Positions 51,279 through 59,566 are shown, counted from the stretch's first letter. The stretch: DNA of 64,000 nt from JAVKFY01 sp040223615 (GCA_040223615.1 JAVKFY010000030.1:28295-92294), one strand, 5' to 3'. Made by a program: numbers and translations. The notes: generated by a model not told the origin, from the letters alone.

Positions 51279-51852
51279 AAACGCTTAGCAGGACCTTAAC
51301 AGGACCGAAGCTGCGCCGGTGAGTAGGACTGGGGCCAAGTTCGCGCAGCGCCGCCAGATGTTGTGCCGTGGGGTAGCCGGCGTTGGCTTCCCAGCCAAAG
51401 CCGGGATGCGCGGCGGCCAACTCTGTCATCAACTTGTCGCGGTAGACCTTGGCGACGATCGAGGCCGCCGCGATCGCCGGCACCGAGGCGTCGCCGCGAA
51501 CCACCGCCTCGGCCGGGCACGGCAGGCGAGCCGGCACGAACTTGCCGTCGATCAATGCGCGGCACGGCGCGCGCGGCAGCGCGGCGACGGCGCGGGCCAT
51601 CGCCAGCAGACTGGCCTGGAGGATGTTGAGCCGGTCGATCTCGTCGACGCTGGCCGCGGCGATGGCGACCTCGGCCTGGCGGTGGATCAGCGCGGCCAGC
51701 TCGATGCGGCGGGCCGGTCGCAAGGTCTTGGAATCCGCCAGGCCGGCGATCGGGCGGGCGGGATCGAGCACCACGGCGGCGGCGACCACCGGGCCGGCGA
51801 GCGGGCCGCGGCCGACCTCGTCGACGCCGCAGAGGCGCTCAGTCGGTGTCAT
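51277..51852 (-). CDS. rnhB: Ribonuclease HII
   Basis: Cleaves RNA in RNA/DNA hybrids and single ribonucleotides in DNA. It has 191 residues. CGVDEVGRGPLAGPVVAAAV has the catalytic Asp11/Glu12; LADSKTL, RALIDGKFVP (third Asp) and IAAASIVAKVYRD complete the active site. The ATG at 51850-51852 was taken because the family starts shortly before CGVDEVGRG; it overlaps the end of the antiporter gene by 14 bp. The gene continues into the ccrM promoter region. Confidence 0.95.
   Translation of the reverse strand: MTPTERLCGVDEVGRGPLAGPVVAAAVVLDPARPIAGLADSKTLRPARRIELAALIHRQAEVAIAAASVDEIDRLNILQASLLAMARAVAALPRAPCRALIDGKFVPARLPCPAEAVVRGDASVPAIAAASIVAKVYRDKLMTELAAAHPGFGWEANAGYPTAQHLAALRELGPSPTHRRSFGPVKVLLSV
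51285..51300. promoter_or_regulatory. CtrA-like box upstream of ccrM
   Basis: TTAG-N7-TTAAC at 51285-51300 differs by one base from the CtrA consensus TTAA-N7-TTAAC. It lies 22 bp upstream of the proposed ccrM -35 box, within the last codons of rnhB. CtrA activates ccrM in Caulobacter. Because the bases also encode the end of RNase HII, coincidence is possible. Confidence 0.35.
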
Positions 51853-53278
51853 CTTTGTCGCGTCGGCGGGCCGGGCCGCCGGGCTCGACCTCGACATCGA
51901 AGAAATCGACGTCGTCGGCCGCCGGCGGCGGATCGACCACGTCGGCGTCCGACGACTCCTCAGGCCGGCGCTGCCGGTGCAGCAGTTCGGCGCCGGCGTG
52001 GCCCACGGTGACCGTGAACTGGCGCGTGGTCGCCAGCGCGCGCGACGAGGCGCCGACCACCGCCTCGGTCTCCTTGCCGTAGATCTGCCGCATGAAGTCG
52101 CGCCAGGTGAGGATGCGGCGCCAGCGCGCCTGGCCCATGCGCCGGGCGGTGAACAGCCAGAACGGGCTGGTCATCAGCGACAGCGCGATCACCGTGTTGA
52201 TCAGGCGCTGCGCCTCCCAGTCGACGGCGTAGACGGCGGCGCCGGCGGCGACCAGCACGAAGGAGAACTCGCCGATCTGGCCCAGCACCACGCCGGCCAG
52301 CCAGGCGCGCGGCCACGGCTCGCCCAGCATGCGCAGGATGCCGACGTTGAGCCCGGTCTTCAGCAAGGTCACCGCGACCAGCAGGATCAGCACCTGGGCC
52401 CAGTTCGCGATCACGTAGTCGAGGTCGAGCAGCAGGCCGATGGACAGGAAGAAGACCATCAGCAGCACGCCCTGGATCGGCAGCACCGCGCCCAGCACCG
52501 AGGTCCGGGCGTTGGAGTTGCCGAGCCACAGCCCGGCCAGGAAGGCGCCGTAGGCCGGCGACAGGCCGAACAGGGTCGAGGCCAGCGCGGCGCCGAAGCA
52601 GAAGGCCAGCGCGGTCAGCGCGGTGAGCTCGACATTGGCCTCCAGCAGCCCGACGAAGGGCATGGCGACGCGTTCGCGCCGGGTCAGGTAGGCGATCATC
52701 GCGATCAACAGGCCGACCGCGACCAGCAGCTTCAGCAGCGCCACCACGGTGAAGCCGCCCTCGCCGGCCAGACCGGCGATCACCAGCAGCATCGGCACCA
52801 CCGCCAGGTCCTGGGCGATCAGCACGCCGACGGCGATGCGCCCGACGTCGGTGCGCAGCTCGCCGATATCGTCGAGCAGCTTGATCGCGACCGCGGTCGA
52901 CGAAAGCGCCAGCGCGAAGCCGCCGATCACGATCAACAGCGGCGTCCAGTCGAACAGCAAGCCGAGCAGCGCGATGCCGCCGAGCGAGACGCCGATCTGG
53001 AACAGCGCGCACAGGATCGCCACCCGGTAGACCCGCCGGAAGGCGCGCAACGACAGTTCCAGGCCGATCACGAACAGCAGCAGCAGCACGCCGAGCTCGG
53101 CCAGTTCCGCCACCATCTCGCGGTTGCGGATCAGGCCGAAGGCCGACGGGCCGAGCAGCACGCCGGCGAAAATGTAGCCGACGATCGCCGGCTGACGCAG
53201 GCTCTGCAGCACGATGCCGAGAACCAGCGCCGTGGAGGCGACGACCACCAACTCGATCAGCGAGCTGCCGTGTTCCAT
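51839..53278 (-). CDS. CPA2-family monovalent cation:proton antiporter
   Basis: A 479-residue inner-membrane exchanger related to KefB/KefC and other CPA2 carriers. About 12-13 hydrophobic helices fill residues 5-400. GYIFAGVLLGPSAFGLI, GLELSLRAF and LSSTAVAIKLLDD, with the QD pair in IAQDLAVVPM, are family motifs. The nucleotide-binding RCK (TrkA-N) domain that follows the membrane part in KefB/KefC is missing; instead there is a short amphipathic and Asp/Pro-rich tail (ADVVDPPPAADDVDFFDVEV). Ion specificity is unknown. Confidence 0.87.
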   Translation of the reverse strand: MEHGSSLIELVVVASTALVLGIVLQSLRQPAIVGYIFAGVLLGPSAFGLIRNREMVAELAELGVLLLLFVIGLELSLRAFRRVYRVAILCALFQIGVSLGGIALLGLLFDWTPLLIVIGGFALALSSTAVAIKLLDDIGELRTDVGRIAVGVLIAQDLAVVPMLLVIAGLAGEGGFTVVALLKLLVAVGLLIAMIAYLTRRERVAMPFVGLLEANVELTALTALAFCFGAALASTLFGLSPAYGAFLAGLWLGNSNARTSVLGAVLPIQGVLLMVFFLSIGLLLDLDYVIANWAQVLILLVAVTLLKTGLNVGILRMLGEPWPRAWLAGVVLGQIGEFSFVLVAAGAAVYAVDWEAQRLINTVIALSLMTSPFWLFTARRMGQARWRRILTWRDFMRQIYGKETEAVVGASSRALATTRQFTVTVGHAGAELLHRQRRPEESSDADVVDPPPAADDVDFFDVEVEPGGPARRRDKDDTD

Positions 53279-53344
53279 TCGTTCCGCGCCAATGGCTGAA
53301 TCGACACCGAACCTAGCACGGCGCGCGCGACAACGGTTGGTCGG

Positions 53345-54448
53345 CTAGAACAGCTCCAGCTGCGCGCGGGCCTCGGGCGGTGGGCGGAACTGGGTGGTGT
53401 CGAGCGGCGCCATGTCGGTGCGGTCCATGGCGAGCCGGCGCAGCGCCACTTCGAAGCGATCGGCGATCATCTTGGCGTAGGGGCCCTCGCCGGTCATGCG
53501 CTTGCCGAAGCGATGATCGTAGTCGCGTCCGCCACGCGATTGCCGGATCAGGCTGGAGATGCGGTCGGCGCGGTCGGGATAGTGCTCGGCCAGCCACTCG
53601 CGCCACAGCTCTTTGATCTCCAGCGGCAGGCGCAGGAAGATGTAGGAGGCCTCGCGCACGCCGGTCTCGGCCGCCGCCTGCAGGATCTTCTCCAGCTCGA
53701 CGTCGTTCAGCGCCGGGATCAGCGGCGCCAGCATCACCCCGGTGGGCACGCCCGCTTCCGACAGCGCCGCCAGCGCCTCCAGGCGGCGTTGCGGCGTCGG
53801 CGCGCGCGGCTCCATGCGCCGGGCCAGCTTGCGGTCCAGGCTGGTCACCGAGATGCAGACCTTGGCCAGTCCGCGCCGCGCCATCGGCGCGATCACGTCG
53901 ATGTCGCGCGCCACCAGGTTCGACTTGGTGACGATGGAGAACGGGTGGTTGAACGCGGCCAGCACCTTCAGCACCTCCCGGGTGATGCCGAGGCGCTTCT
54001 CAAGCGGCTGATAGGGGTCGGTGTTGGTGCCGAGCGCGATCGGCCGGCACTGGTAGCCGCGCCGGGAAAGCGCCTTGCGCAGCAGCGCCGGCGCGTCCGG
54101 CTTGATGAACAGCTTGCTCTCGAAGTCCAGCCCCGGCGACAGGCCGAGATAGGCGTGCGTCGGCCGCGCGAAACAGTAGATGCAACCGTGCTCGCAGCCG
54201 CGATACGGGTTGATCGAGCGGTCGAAGCCGATGTCGGGGCTCTCGTTGGTGGCGATGATGGTCTTGGAGGTATCGCGGGTGATCTCGGTGCGCAGTGGCG
54301 CCGGGGTCTCGTCGAGACCACCCCAGCCGTCGTCGAAATTCTCCCGCCGCAGCGCCTCGAACCGGCCGGACACGTTGGTGACCGCGCCGCGCCCGCGCCG
54401 CCGTTCAGGGTGAGCCCGATGGCTATCGTCGTGCCGTTCGTCCCGCAT
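53345..54448 (-). CDS. PA0069-family radical SAM protein (SplB-like)
   Basis: A 367-residue radical SAM protein related to spore photoproduct lyase SplB; the family's reaction in non-sporing bacteria is unknown. GRGAVTNVSGRFE is the family N-terminus and YRGCEHGCIYCFAR carries Cys85-x3-Cys89-x2-Cys92 for the 4Fe-4S cluster. LGTNTDPYQPLEK, SIVTKSNLVARDID and MLAPLIPALND are further motifs. The ATG at 54446-54448 lies about 7 nt after a TAGGCT element, so the transcript may be leaderless. A LexA-type box lies just upstream. moaB ends 65 bp upstream. Confidence 0.9.
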   Translation of the reverse strand: MRDERHDDSHRAHPERRRGRGAVTNVSGRFEALRRENFDDGWGGLDETPAPLRTEITRDTSKTIIATNESPDIGFDRSINPYRGCEHGCIYCFARPTHAYLGLSPGLDFESKLFIKPDAPALLRKALSRRGYQCRPIALGTNTDPYQPLEKRLGITREVLKVLAAFNHPFSIVTKSNLVARDIDVIAPMARRGLAKVCISVTSLDRKLARRMEPRAPTPQRRLEALAALSEAGVPTGVMLAPLIPALNDVELEKILQAAAETGVREASYIFLRLPLEIKELWREWLAEHYPDRADRISSLIRQSRGGRDYDHRFGKRMTGEGPYAKMIADRFEVALRRLAMDRTDMAPLDTTQFRPPPEARAQLELF

Positions 54449-54471
54449 GGGACAAGCCTAGCACAGTACAC

Positions 54472-54486
54472 GAACAAATAAAGAAC
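54472..54486. promoter_or_regulatory. LexA-type (GTTC-N7-GTTC) box upstream of the radical SAM gene
   Basis: The minus strand reads GTTC, seven bases (TTTATTT), GTTC at 54472-54486, an exact match to the alphaproteobacterial LexA operator core. It ends 23 bp before the start codon of the radical SAM gene and overlaps the position expected for the -35 region of a promoter whose -10 would be TAGGCT (54455-54460). Such a position suits SOS repression. Confidence 0.65.
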
Positions 54487-54513
54487 AAAAGCGCCTCAGG
54501 CAGGCAGGCCGAC

Positions 54514-55056
54514 CTACTCCGCCGCTTCGTGTTCCCGCAGGCGCGGCAGCAGTTCGGCGAAGTTGCAGGGCTTGTGACGGATGTCGAGCTGGTCCTTCAG
54601 GATGCCGTCCCAGCCGTCCTTGCAGGCGCCGGGCGAGCCGGGCAGCGCGAACAGGTAAGTGCCGGACGCGACGCCGGCGGTCGCGCGCGACTGCACGGTG
54701 CTGGTGCCGATTTTCTGGAAGCTCAAGTAGCGGAACAGCTCGCCGAAGCCGGCGATTTCCTTCTCGTAGACCTGCGCGAAGGCTTCCGGGGTGACGTCGC
54801 GGCCGGTGACGCCGGTGCCGCCAGTGGAGATCACCACCTCGATCGCCGGGTCGGCGATCCAGGCGTTAAGCTGGGCGACGATGCTGGCCTGATCGTCGGT
54901 GCAGATCTTGCGGTCGGCGAGCACGTGGCCCGCCTCGGCAACGCGTCCGGCGAGGATGTCGCCGGAACGGTCGTCGTCGAAGGTGCGGGTGTCGGAGACC
55001 GTCAGCACCGCGATGTTCACGGGCCGGAACGGCTGGCTCTCATCGATTCCAGGCAT
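54514..55056 (-). CDS. moaB: Molybdenum cofactor biosynthesis protein MoaB
   Basis: A 180-residue MogA/MoaB-fold protein of molybdopterin biosynthesis. VNIAVLTVSDTRTFDDDRSG is the N-terminal motif, VISTGGTGVTGRDVTPEA the pterin/ATP-binding loop, and FALPGSPGACKDGWDGIL the C-terminal signature. No other moa gene lies nearby. The ATG at 55054-55056 (MPGIDESQPF) was chosen; it overlaps the end of the lytic transglycosylase gene by 17 bp, indicating co-translation. Confidence 0.93.
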   Translation of the reverse strand: MPGIDESQPFRPVNIAVLTVSDTRTFDDDRSGDILAGRVAEAGHVLADRKICTDDQASIVAQLNAWIADPAIEVVISTGGTGVTGRDVTPEAFAQVYEKEIAGFGELFRYLSFQKIGTSTVQSRATAGVASGTYLFALPGSPGACKDGWDGILKDQLDIRHKPCNFAELLPRLREHEAAE

Positions 55057-56884
55057 GCTTGCGCTCCTCGTCCACCGACTCGTAGCGTGGCCAGCGGGCC
55101 TGGGCAATGTCCAGCAGTTCCGGCGCCGGCTGACCCAGCCGGATGCGGTAGAGCATCACATCGGCCAGCACGCGGCGCACGTAGCGGCGGGTCTGTCGGG
55201 TCGGGATCAATTCGATGAACAGCAGCGGGTCGTCGCCGTGCGCGACACCGTGCAGCCAGCGCACCAGGTTGCTGGGGCCGGCATTGTAGGCGGCGATGGT
55301 CTGGATCAGGCCGCCGTCGATGCGCGGCTCGCGCAGCAGGTGTTCCAGGTAGCGCTGGCCAAGCTCCAGGTTGAAGCCCGGGTCGAGCATGCGCCAGCGC
55401 GCGCCGGCCAGCGAGCGGCCGTGCACGAAGTCGGCGGTGCTGGGCATGATCTGCATCAGCCCGGCGGCGCCCGACGGGTTCAACGCCCGCGGCTCGAACC
55501 CGGATTCGTAGCGCGCCACGGCCAGCAGCAGCGCGCGGTCGACGCGCAGGCCATCCTGCGGCCGCCACGGCGGCACCGGAAACAGGGCGAGGTCGGGCGT
55601 CGCCTCGCCCGCCTTGCGCATCGCCTCGGCCAGGCGAAGCTGGCTGCCGGGCAGTTCCAGGTCGTGGGCCAGCGCCAGCAGCGGCTCGGCCAGGTGCCGG
55701 TTGGCGAAGAACAGCTGGCGCAGTTCCAGGTCGGCCCGCCGGGTGCGGCCGACGCGGGCCAATGCCACGGCGCGGCGCGCGCCAGCGTGGCGCAGCAGCC
55801 GCTCGGCGACGTCGGCCGAGCGCGCGATCGGAGTCAGGTTCAGCGGTGTCGGCAGGCCGAGTTGGGCGGAGGCGATCACGCCGTAGAGCTGGCGCGGGTA
55901 GCCGGCGGCCTGCTGCAGCGCGGCGATGACCTCGGCCGGCCGTTCCAGCCTGAGCAAGGCGCGAGCCGACCAGTAGGCGCCGGCCGCCCGCAGCGGCGCA
56001 CGCGCCGCCTTGGCCTCGCTCAAGGCTCGCCAGTGGCCGAGCGCGGCTGCGAAGTCGCCCTGCTGCCAGCACGCCAGGCCGGCGATCCACAGCGCGTTCG
56101 GCGCCTGCCCGCCGGAGCGCCGCGCGGCCGGCACCGCCAGCTTGAGCGCCGCCTCGATTTCGCCGCGGCGCAGCTTCACCCCGGCGATCATGCCCGACAG
56201 CCGGTCGCGGTCGACCTGGTCGAGCAGGCGCTTGCTTCTTGGCGCGGCGAGCCCGGCTAGCGCGTCGTCGAGCCGGCCACGTACCACCCGGCCCTCCAGG
56301 TCGGCGCGCAGGTTCGCTGCCTCGGTGGAGTGCTCCAGGTGCGGCGTCATTTCCGAATCGTCGACGGTGAAGCCGCGCGGCGACGGCGCGGCGCGCGGTT
56401 GCGGTGGCGCGGCGGCACCGTTCGGCTTGCGCTTCAGCGCCAGCTTGTGAACCCGGTCGGCGCCGGGGTGGTCGCCATAGTGCTTCAGCCAGTCGCGCAG
56501 CTCGGCATAGCGAGAGCGGTAGGCGGCGGGATGCATGTAGCGCTGAAACAGCACGTGCCCCATCAGCAGCCGGTCGTCGAGTTGCCTGATCAACCGGTCG
56601 GCGGCGCGGAAGTCGGCCTTGTCCTGCAGTGCGAAGATCTTCTCATAGCGCTGCGCGTCGGCGTCGGACGTGACCGCCGGTACGTCGGCCAGGGCGGGCG
56701 CCGCGAGGAGGAGCAGCAAGCCGGCGAGAAGCGCGCGCGTCGTCGATGCCCACCTCCCCTGTCCCCTTCCCCCTGAAGGGCGGAGGCGAACGCGGTGGCG
56801 CGAAAGCTGCGCTCCCTCACCGCCCTTTTGGGGGGGAGAGGGTCGGGGTGAGGTGGGGGAGGCGGCGGCGCGCCGCGGCGACAT
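55040..56884 (-). CDS. Soluble lytic murein transglycosylase (Slt-like) with a repeat-derived N-terminus
   Basis: A 614-residue peptidoglycan lyase that cuts glycan strands in the periplasm. The long helical superhelix domain ends in the catalytic SLT domain with Glu460 in VARYESGFEPRAL, then SGAAGLMQIMPSTA and IAAYNAGPSNLVRW. A normal signal-like core (TTRALLAGLLLLLAAPALA) lies at about 48-67, not at the N-terminus. The first 45 residues, including SPTSPRPSPPQKGGEG, are translated from the palindromic repeat at 56749-56857. No in-frame ATG or GTG lies between the repeat and the signal core. Start at ATG 56884 (TTG 56890 alternative); 11 bp after the UDG stop. Confidence 0.85.
   Translation of the reverse strand: MSPRRAAASPTSPRPSPPQKGGEGAQLSRHRVRLRPSGGRGQGRWASTTRALLAGLLLLLAAPALADVPAVTSDADAQRYEKIFALQDKADFRAADRLIRQLDDRLLMGHVLFQRYMHPAAYRSRYAELRDWLKHYGDHPGADRVHKLALKRKPNGAAAPPQPRAAPSPRGFTVDDSEMTPHLEHSTEAANLRADLEGRVVRGRLDDALAGLAAPRSKRLLDQVDRDRLSGMIAGVKLRRGEIEAALKLAVPAARRSGGQAPNALWIAGLACWQQGDFAAALGHWRALSEAKAARAPLRAAGAYWSARALLRLERPAEVIAALQQAAGYPRQLYGVIASAQLGLPTPLNLTPIARSADVAERLLRHAGARRAVALARVGRTRRADLELRQLFFANRHLAEPLLALAHDLELPGSQLRLAEAMRKAGEATPDLALFPVPPWRPQDGLRVDRALLLAVARYESGFEPRALNPSGAAGLMQIMPSTADFVHGRSLAGARWRMLDPGFNLELGQRYLEHLLREPRIDGGLIQTIAAYNAGPSNLVRWLHGVAHGDDPLLFIELIPTRQTRRYVRRVLADVMLYRIRLGQPAPELLDIAQARWPRYESVDEERKHAWNR
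56749..56857. repeat. Palindromic repeat inside the 5' end of the lytic transglycosylase gene
   Basis: A 109-bp element bounded by CCCACCTCCCC (56749-56759) and GGTGAGGTGGG (56847-56857). The right end is identical to that of the intergenic element at 21154-21319. Internally it has a CCTGAAGGGCGG and CCGCCCTTTTGGGG pair. Read on the minus strand in the transglycosylase frame it encodes a Pro/Ser/Gly-rich peptide. It probably inserted between the start codon and the signal peptide of that gene, or replaced its original start. Confidence 0.7.
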
Positions 56885-56894
56885 CGTCAACGCA

Positions 56895-57728
56895 TCAACT
56901 CGACAAGACCCCGAGCTCGGCCAGCTTGCGCCGGATCGCCAGGAAGTCGGCCCAGCTCTGCCGCTTCAGTTGCGGCTGGCGCAGCAGGTAGGCCGGGTGG
57001 AAGGTCGGCAGGGTCGGGATCGTCACGGCCTCGCGGACATAGTCGATCCAGCGGCCGCGCAGCTTCGTGATGCCCTCGGAACGGCCGAGCAGCGCCTGCG
57101 CAGCGGTGCCGCCGACGAAGACCAGCAGCTTCGGGCCGATCAGCTCGATCTGGCGCTCCACGAAGGGCTGGCACATGGTGACCTCGGCCGCCGTCGGCTT
57201 GCGGTTGCCAGGCGGGCGCCAGGGAATGATGTTGGTGATGTAGGCGCTGGTCCGGTCCAGGCCGATTCCGGCCAGCATGCGATCGAGCAGTTGGCCGGAG
57301 ACGCCGACGAAGGGCAGGCCCTGGCGATCCTCGTCGGCGCCCGGCGCCTCGCCGATGAACATGATCGAGGCGTCGGCCGCGCCGTCGGCGAAGACCAGCT
57401 TGGAGGCGGTGTGCTGCAGCGGACAAAGGTCGAATCCGGCCATTGCCTCGCGCAGCGCGTCGAGGCTGTCGGCGGCCTGGGCGATGGTGCGGGCATTGCG
57501 CTCCGCCTCGCCGGCCGAGGCCAGGCTGGCCGGCGCGGGCCGGCGCGGCGCCTGACGCGGCGGTTCGGGTGCCGGCGCCGACGCGGCGGCTCGCGATGGC
57601 GGCGGCGCGGCGATGGCGGGCGGCGGTGGCGCCTGGCGATAGTTGTAGGCCGCCTCGCCCACGGTTTCGTCGACGCCGGCATCGAGATACCAGCGCAAAA
57701 CCTGGGCCGCCTCGTCATGTGACAACAT
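56895..57728 (-). CDS. Uracil-DNA glycosylase, family 4-like, lacking Fe-S cysteines
   Basis: A 277-residue DNA repair enzyme that excises uracil. The N-terminal third is a Pro/Ala-rich linker after a short helix (HDEAAQVLRWYLDAGVDE). The catalytic domain has GEAPGADEDRQGLPFVG (motif 1), NIIPWRPPGNRKPT and the C-terminal TFHPAYLLRQPQLK loop. Only two Cys (FDLC and TMCQ) are present in the entire protein, so the four-Cys 4Fe-4S site of canonical family 4 enzymes is not intact. It is divergent from etfQO and 11 bp upstream of the lytic transglycosylase. Confidence 0.87.
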   Translation of the reverse strand: MLSHDEAAQVLRWYLDAGVDETVGEAAYNYRQAPPPPAIAAPPPSRAAASAPAPEPPRQAPRRPAPASLASAGEAERNARTIAQAADSLDALREAMAGFDLCPLQHTASKLVFADGAADASIMFIGEAPGADEDRQGLPFVGVSGQLLDRMLAGIGLDRTSAYITNIIPWRPPGNRKPTAAEVTMCQPFVERQIELIGPKLLVFVGGTAAQALLGRSEGITKLRGRWIDYVREAVTIPTLPTFHPAYLLRQPQLKRQSWADFLAIRRKLAELGVLSS

Positions 57729-57757
57729 GGCGAAAGTGTACGGTCTGCGGGCGTGCG

Positions 57758-57787
57758 TTGACCATCATCAAGCCGTCACGGCATAAA
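57758..57787 (+). promoter_or_regulatory. Putative promoter of the ETF-QO gene
   Basis: TTGACC at 57758-57763 and CATAAA at 57782-57787, 18 bp apart, form a plausible sigma-70 promoter in the 105-bp gap between the divergent uracil-DNA glycosylase and ETF-QO genes. A GAGGAG ribosome-binding site follows before the ATG at 57834. Confidence 0.5.
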
Positions 57788-57833
57788 CGGCCGGCAAATT
57801 CAGGATTCGGGCGACCGGCGAGGAGTTGAGGCG

Positions 57834-59489
57834 ATGGAACGCGAGGCGATGGAGTTTGACGTCGTGATCGTCGGTGCCGGCCCGGCCGGGCTCGGCGCCG
57901 CGATCCGGCTGAAGCAGCTTGGACAGGAGACCGGCCAGGACTTCACGGTCTGCGTGCTGGAGAAAGGCTCCGAAGTCGGCGCCCACATCCTGTCCGGTGC
58001 GGTGATGGACCCGCGCGCGCTGGGCGAGCTGATCCCCGACTGGGCCGACAGGGGCGCGCCACTGAACACCGCCGTGACGGCGGAGAAGTTCATGTTCCTG
58101 ACACCGCACAGTCAGATCCCGGTGCCGGTCGCGCTGCTGCCGAAGCCGACGCACAACATGGGCAACTACATCGTCAGCCTGGGCAACGTGTGCCGCTGGC
58201 TGGCGGAGCAGGCGGAAGCGCTTGGGGTGGAGATCTACCCGGGCTTCGCGGCCGCCGAGGTGCTGTATCACGACGATGGCCGGGTGAAGGGCGTCGCCAC
58301 CGGCGACATGGGCGTGCAGAAGAACGGCGCGCCCGGCCCGAACTACCAAGTCGGCATGGAGCTGCATGCCAAGTACACGCTGTTCGCGGAGGGCTGCCGC
58401 GGCTCGCTGACCATGCAGATCACCGACCGGTTCGACCTGCGCAAGAGCGTCGACGTGCAGACCTACGGCATCGGCATCAAGGAGCTCTGGGAAGTTCCCG
58501 CCGAGCAGCACCGCGAAGGTTTGGTGGTGCACACCGCCGGCTGGCCGATGGACACCAAGACCTACGGCGGCTCGTTCATGTACCACATGGACAACAACCA
58601 GGTGTCGATCGGGTTCGTGGTCGAGCTCGGCTACGAGAACCCGCATCTGTCGCCGTTCCATGAGTTCCAGCGCTTCAAGACCCATCCGTCGATCGCCGAA
58701 TACCTGAAGGGCGGCAAGCGGATCTCCTATGGCGCGCGGGCGCTGAACGAAGGCGGAATCCAGTCGGTGCCGGAGCTGGCCTTCCCGGGCGGCGCGTTGA
58801 TCGGCTGTGGCGCCGGCTTCATGAACGTGCCGAAGATCAAGGGCAGCCACAACGCGCTGAAGACCGGGATGATGGCAGCGGAGGCCGCGCACGAGGCGCT
58901 GGCTGCCGCCGGCGAGGGCGAGAGCGCGCCGGTGCTGACGAGCTACCCGGAGCGGTTCAGGAACTCCTGGGTCTACGACGAGCTGTACGCGGCGCGGAAC
59001 TTCCGCCCGGCCTTCGCCAAGTTCGGCCTGATCCTGGGCACGCTCTACAACGGTATCGAGCAGTTCCTCGGCGGCAAGGTGCCGTGGACCTTCCACATCG
59101 AGGAACCGGATCACGCCAAGCTGAAGAAGGCCAGCGAGTGCAAGCCGATCGACTATCCGAAGCCGGATGGCGAGCTCAGCTTCGACCGGCTGTCGTCGGT
59201 GTTCATCTCCAACACCAACCACGAGGAAGACCAGCCGGCGCATCTCACGCTGAAAGACGACAGGGTGCCGATCGAGACCAATCTGGCGCTGTACGATGCG
59301 CCCGAACAGCGCTACTGCCCGGCCGGCGTGTATGAGATCGTACGCGACGACGACGGCTCGAACCCGCGGCTGCAAATTAACGCGCAGAACTGCGTGCATT
59401 GCAAAACCTGCGACATCAAGGACCCGACTCAGAATATTGTCTGGGTGGTGCCGGAAGGCGGCGGCGGCCCGAACTACCCGAACATGTGA
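57834..59489 (+). CDS. Electron transfer flavoprotein-ubiquinone oxidoreductase
   Basis: Membrane-bound FAD/4Fe-4S enzyme that passes electrons from ETF (fed by acyl-CoA and amino acid dehydrogenases) to ubiquinone. It has 551 residues. FDVVIVGAGPAGLGAAIRLK is the FAD-binding motif. AHILSGAVMDPRAL, GSFMYHMDNNQVSIGFVVEL and IGCGAGFMNVPKIKGSHNA are family segments. The C-terminal cluster domain has YCPAGVYE and NCVHCKTCDIKDP, giving the four Cys ligands. The start follows GAGGAG. Confidence 0.97.
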   Translation: MEREAMEFDVVIVGAGPAGLGAAIRLKQLGQETGQDFTVCVLEKGSEVGAHILSGAVMDPRALGELIPDWADRGAPLNTAVTAEKFMFLTPHSQIPVPVALLPKPTHNMGNYIVSLGNVCRWLAEQAEALGVEIYPGFAAAEVLYHDDGRVKGVATGDMGVQKNGAPGPNYQVGMELHAKYTLFAEGCRGSLTMQITDRFDLRKSVDVQTYGIGIKELWEVPAEQHREGLVVHTAGWPMDTKTYGGSFMYHMDNNQVSIGFVVELGYENPHLSPFHEFQRFKTHPSIAEYLKGGKRISYGARALNEGGIQSVPELAFPGGALIGCGAGFMNVPKIKGSHNALKTGMMAAEAAHEALAAAGEGESAPVLTSYPERFRNSWVYDELYAARNFRPAFAKFGLILGTLYNGIEQFLGGKVPWTFHIEEPDHAKLKKASECKPIDYPKPDGELSFDRLSSVFISNTNHEEDQPAHLTLKDDRVPIETNLALYDAPEQRYCPAGVYEIVRDDDGSNPRLQINAQNCVHCKTCDIKDPTQNIVWVVPEGGGGPNYPNM

Positions 59490-59566
59490 GCCCCGGCGGC
59501 GGGGGACGACACTTGCCGGCGACGGCGGGCCGCTGCTTTGATAGGCCAACGAACAAGGAGTCCGGA

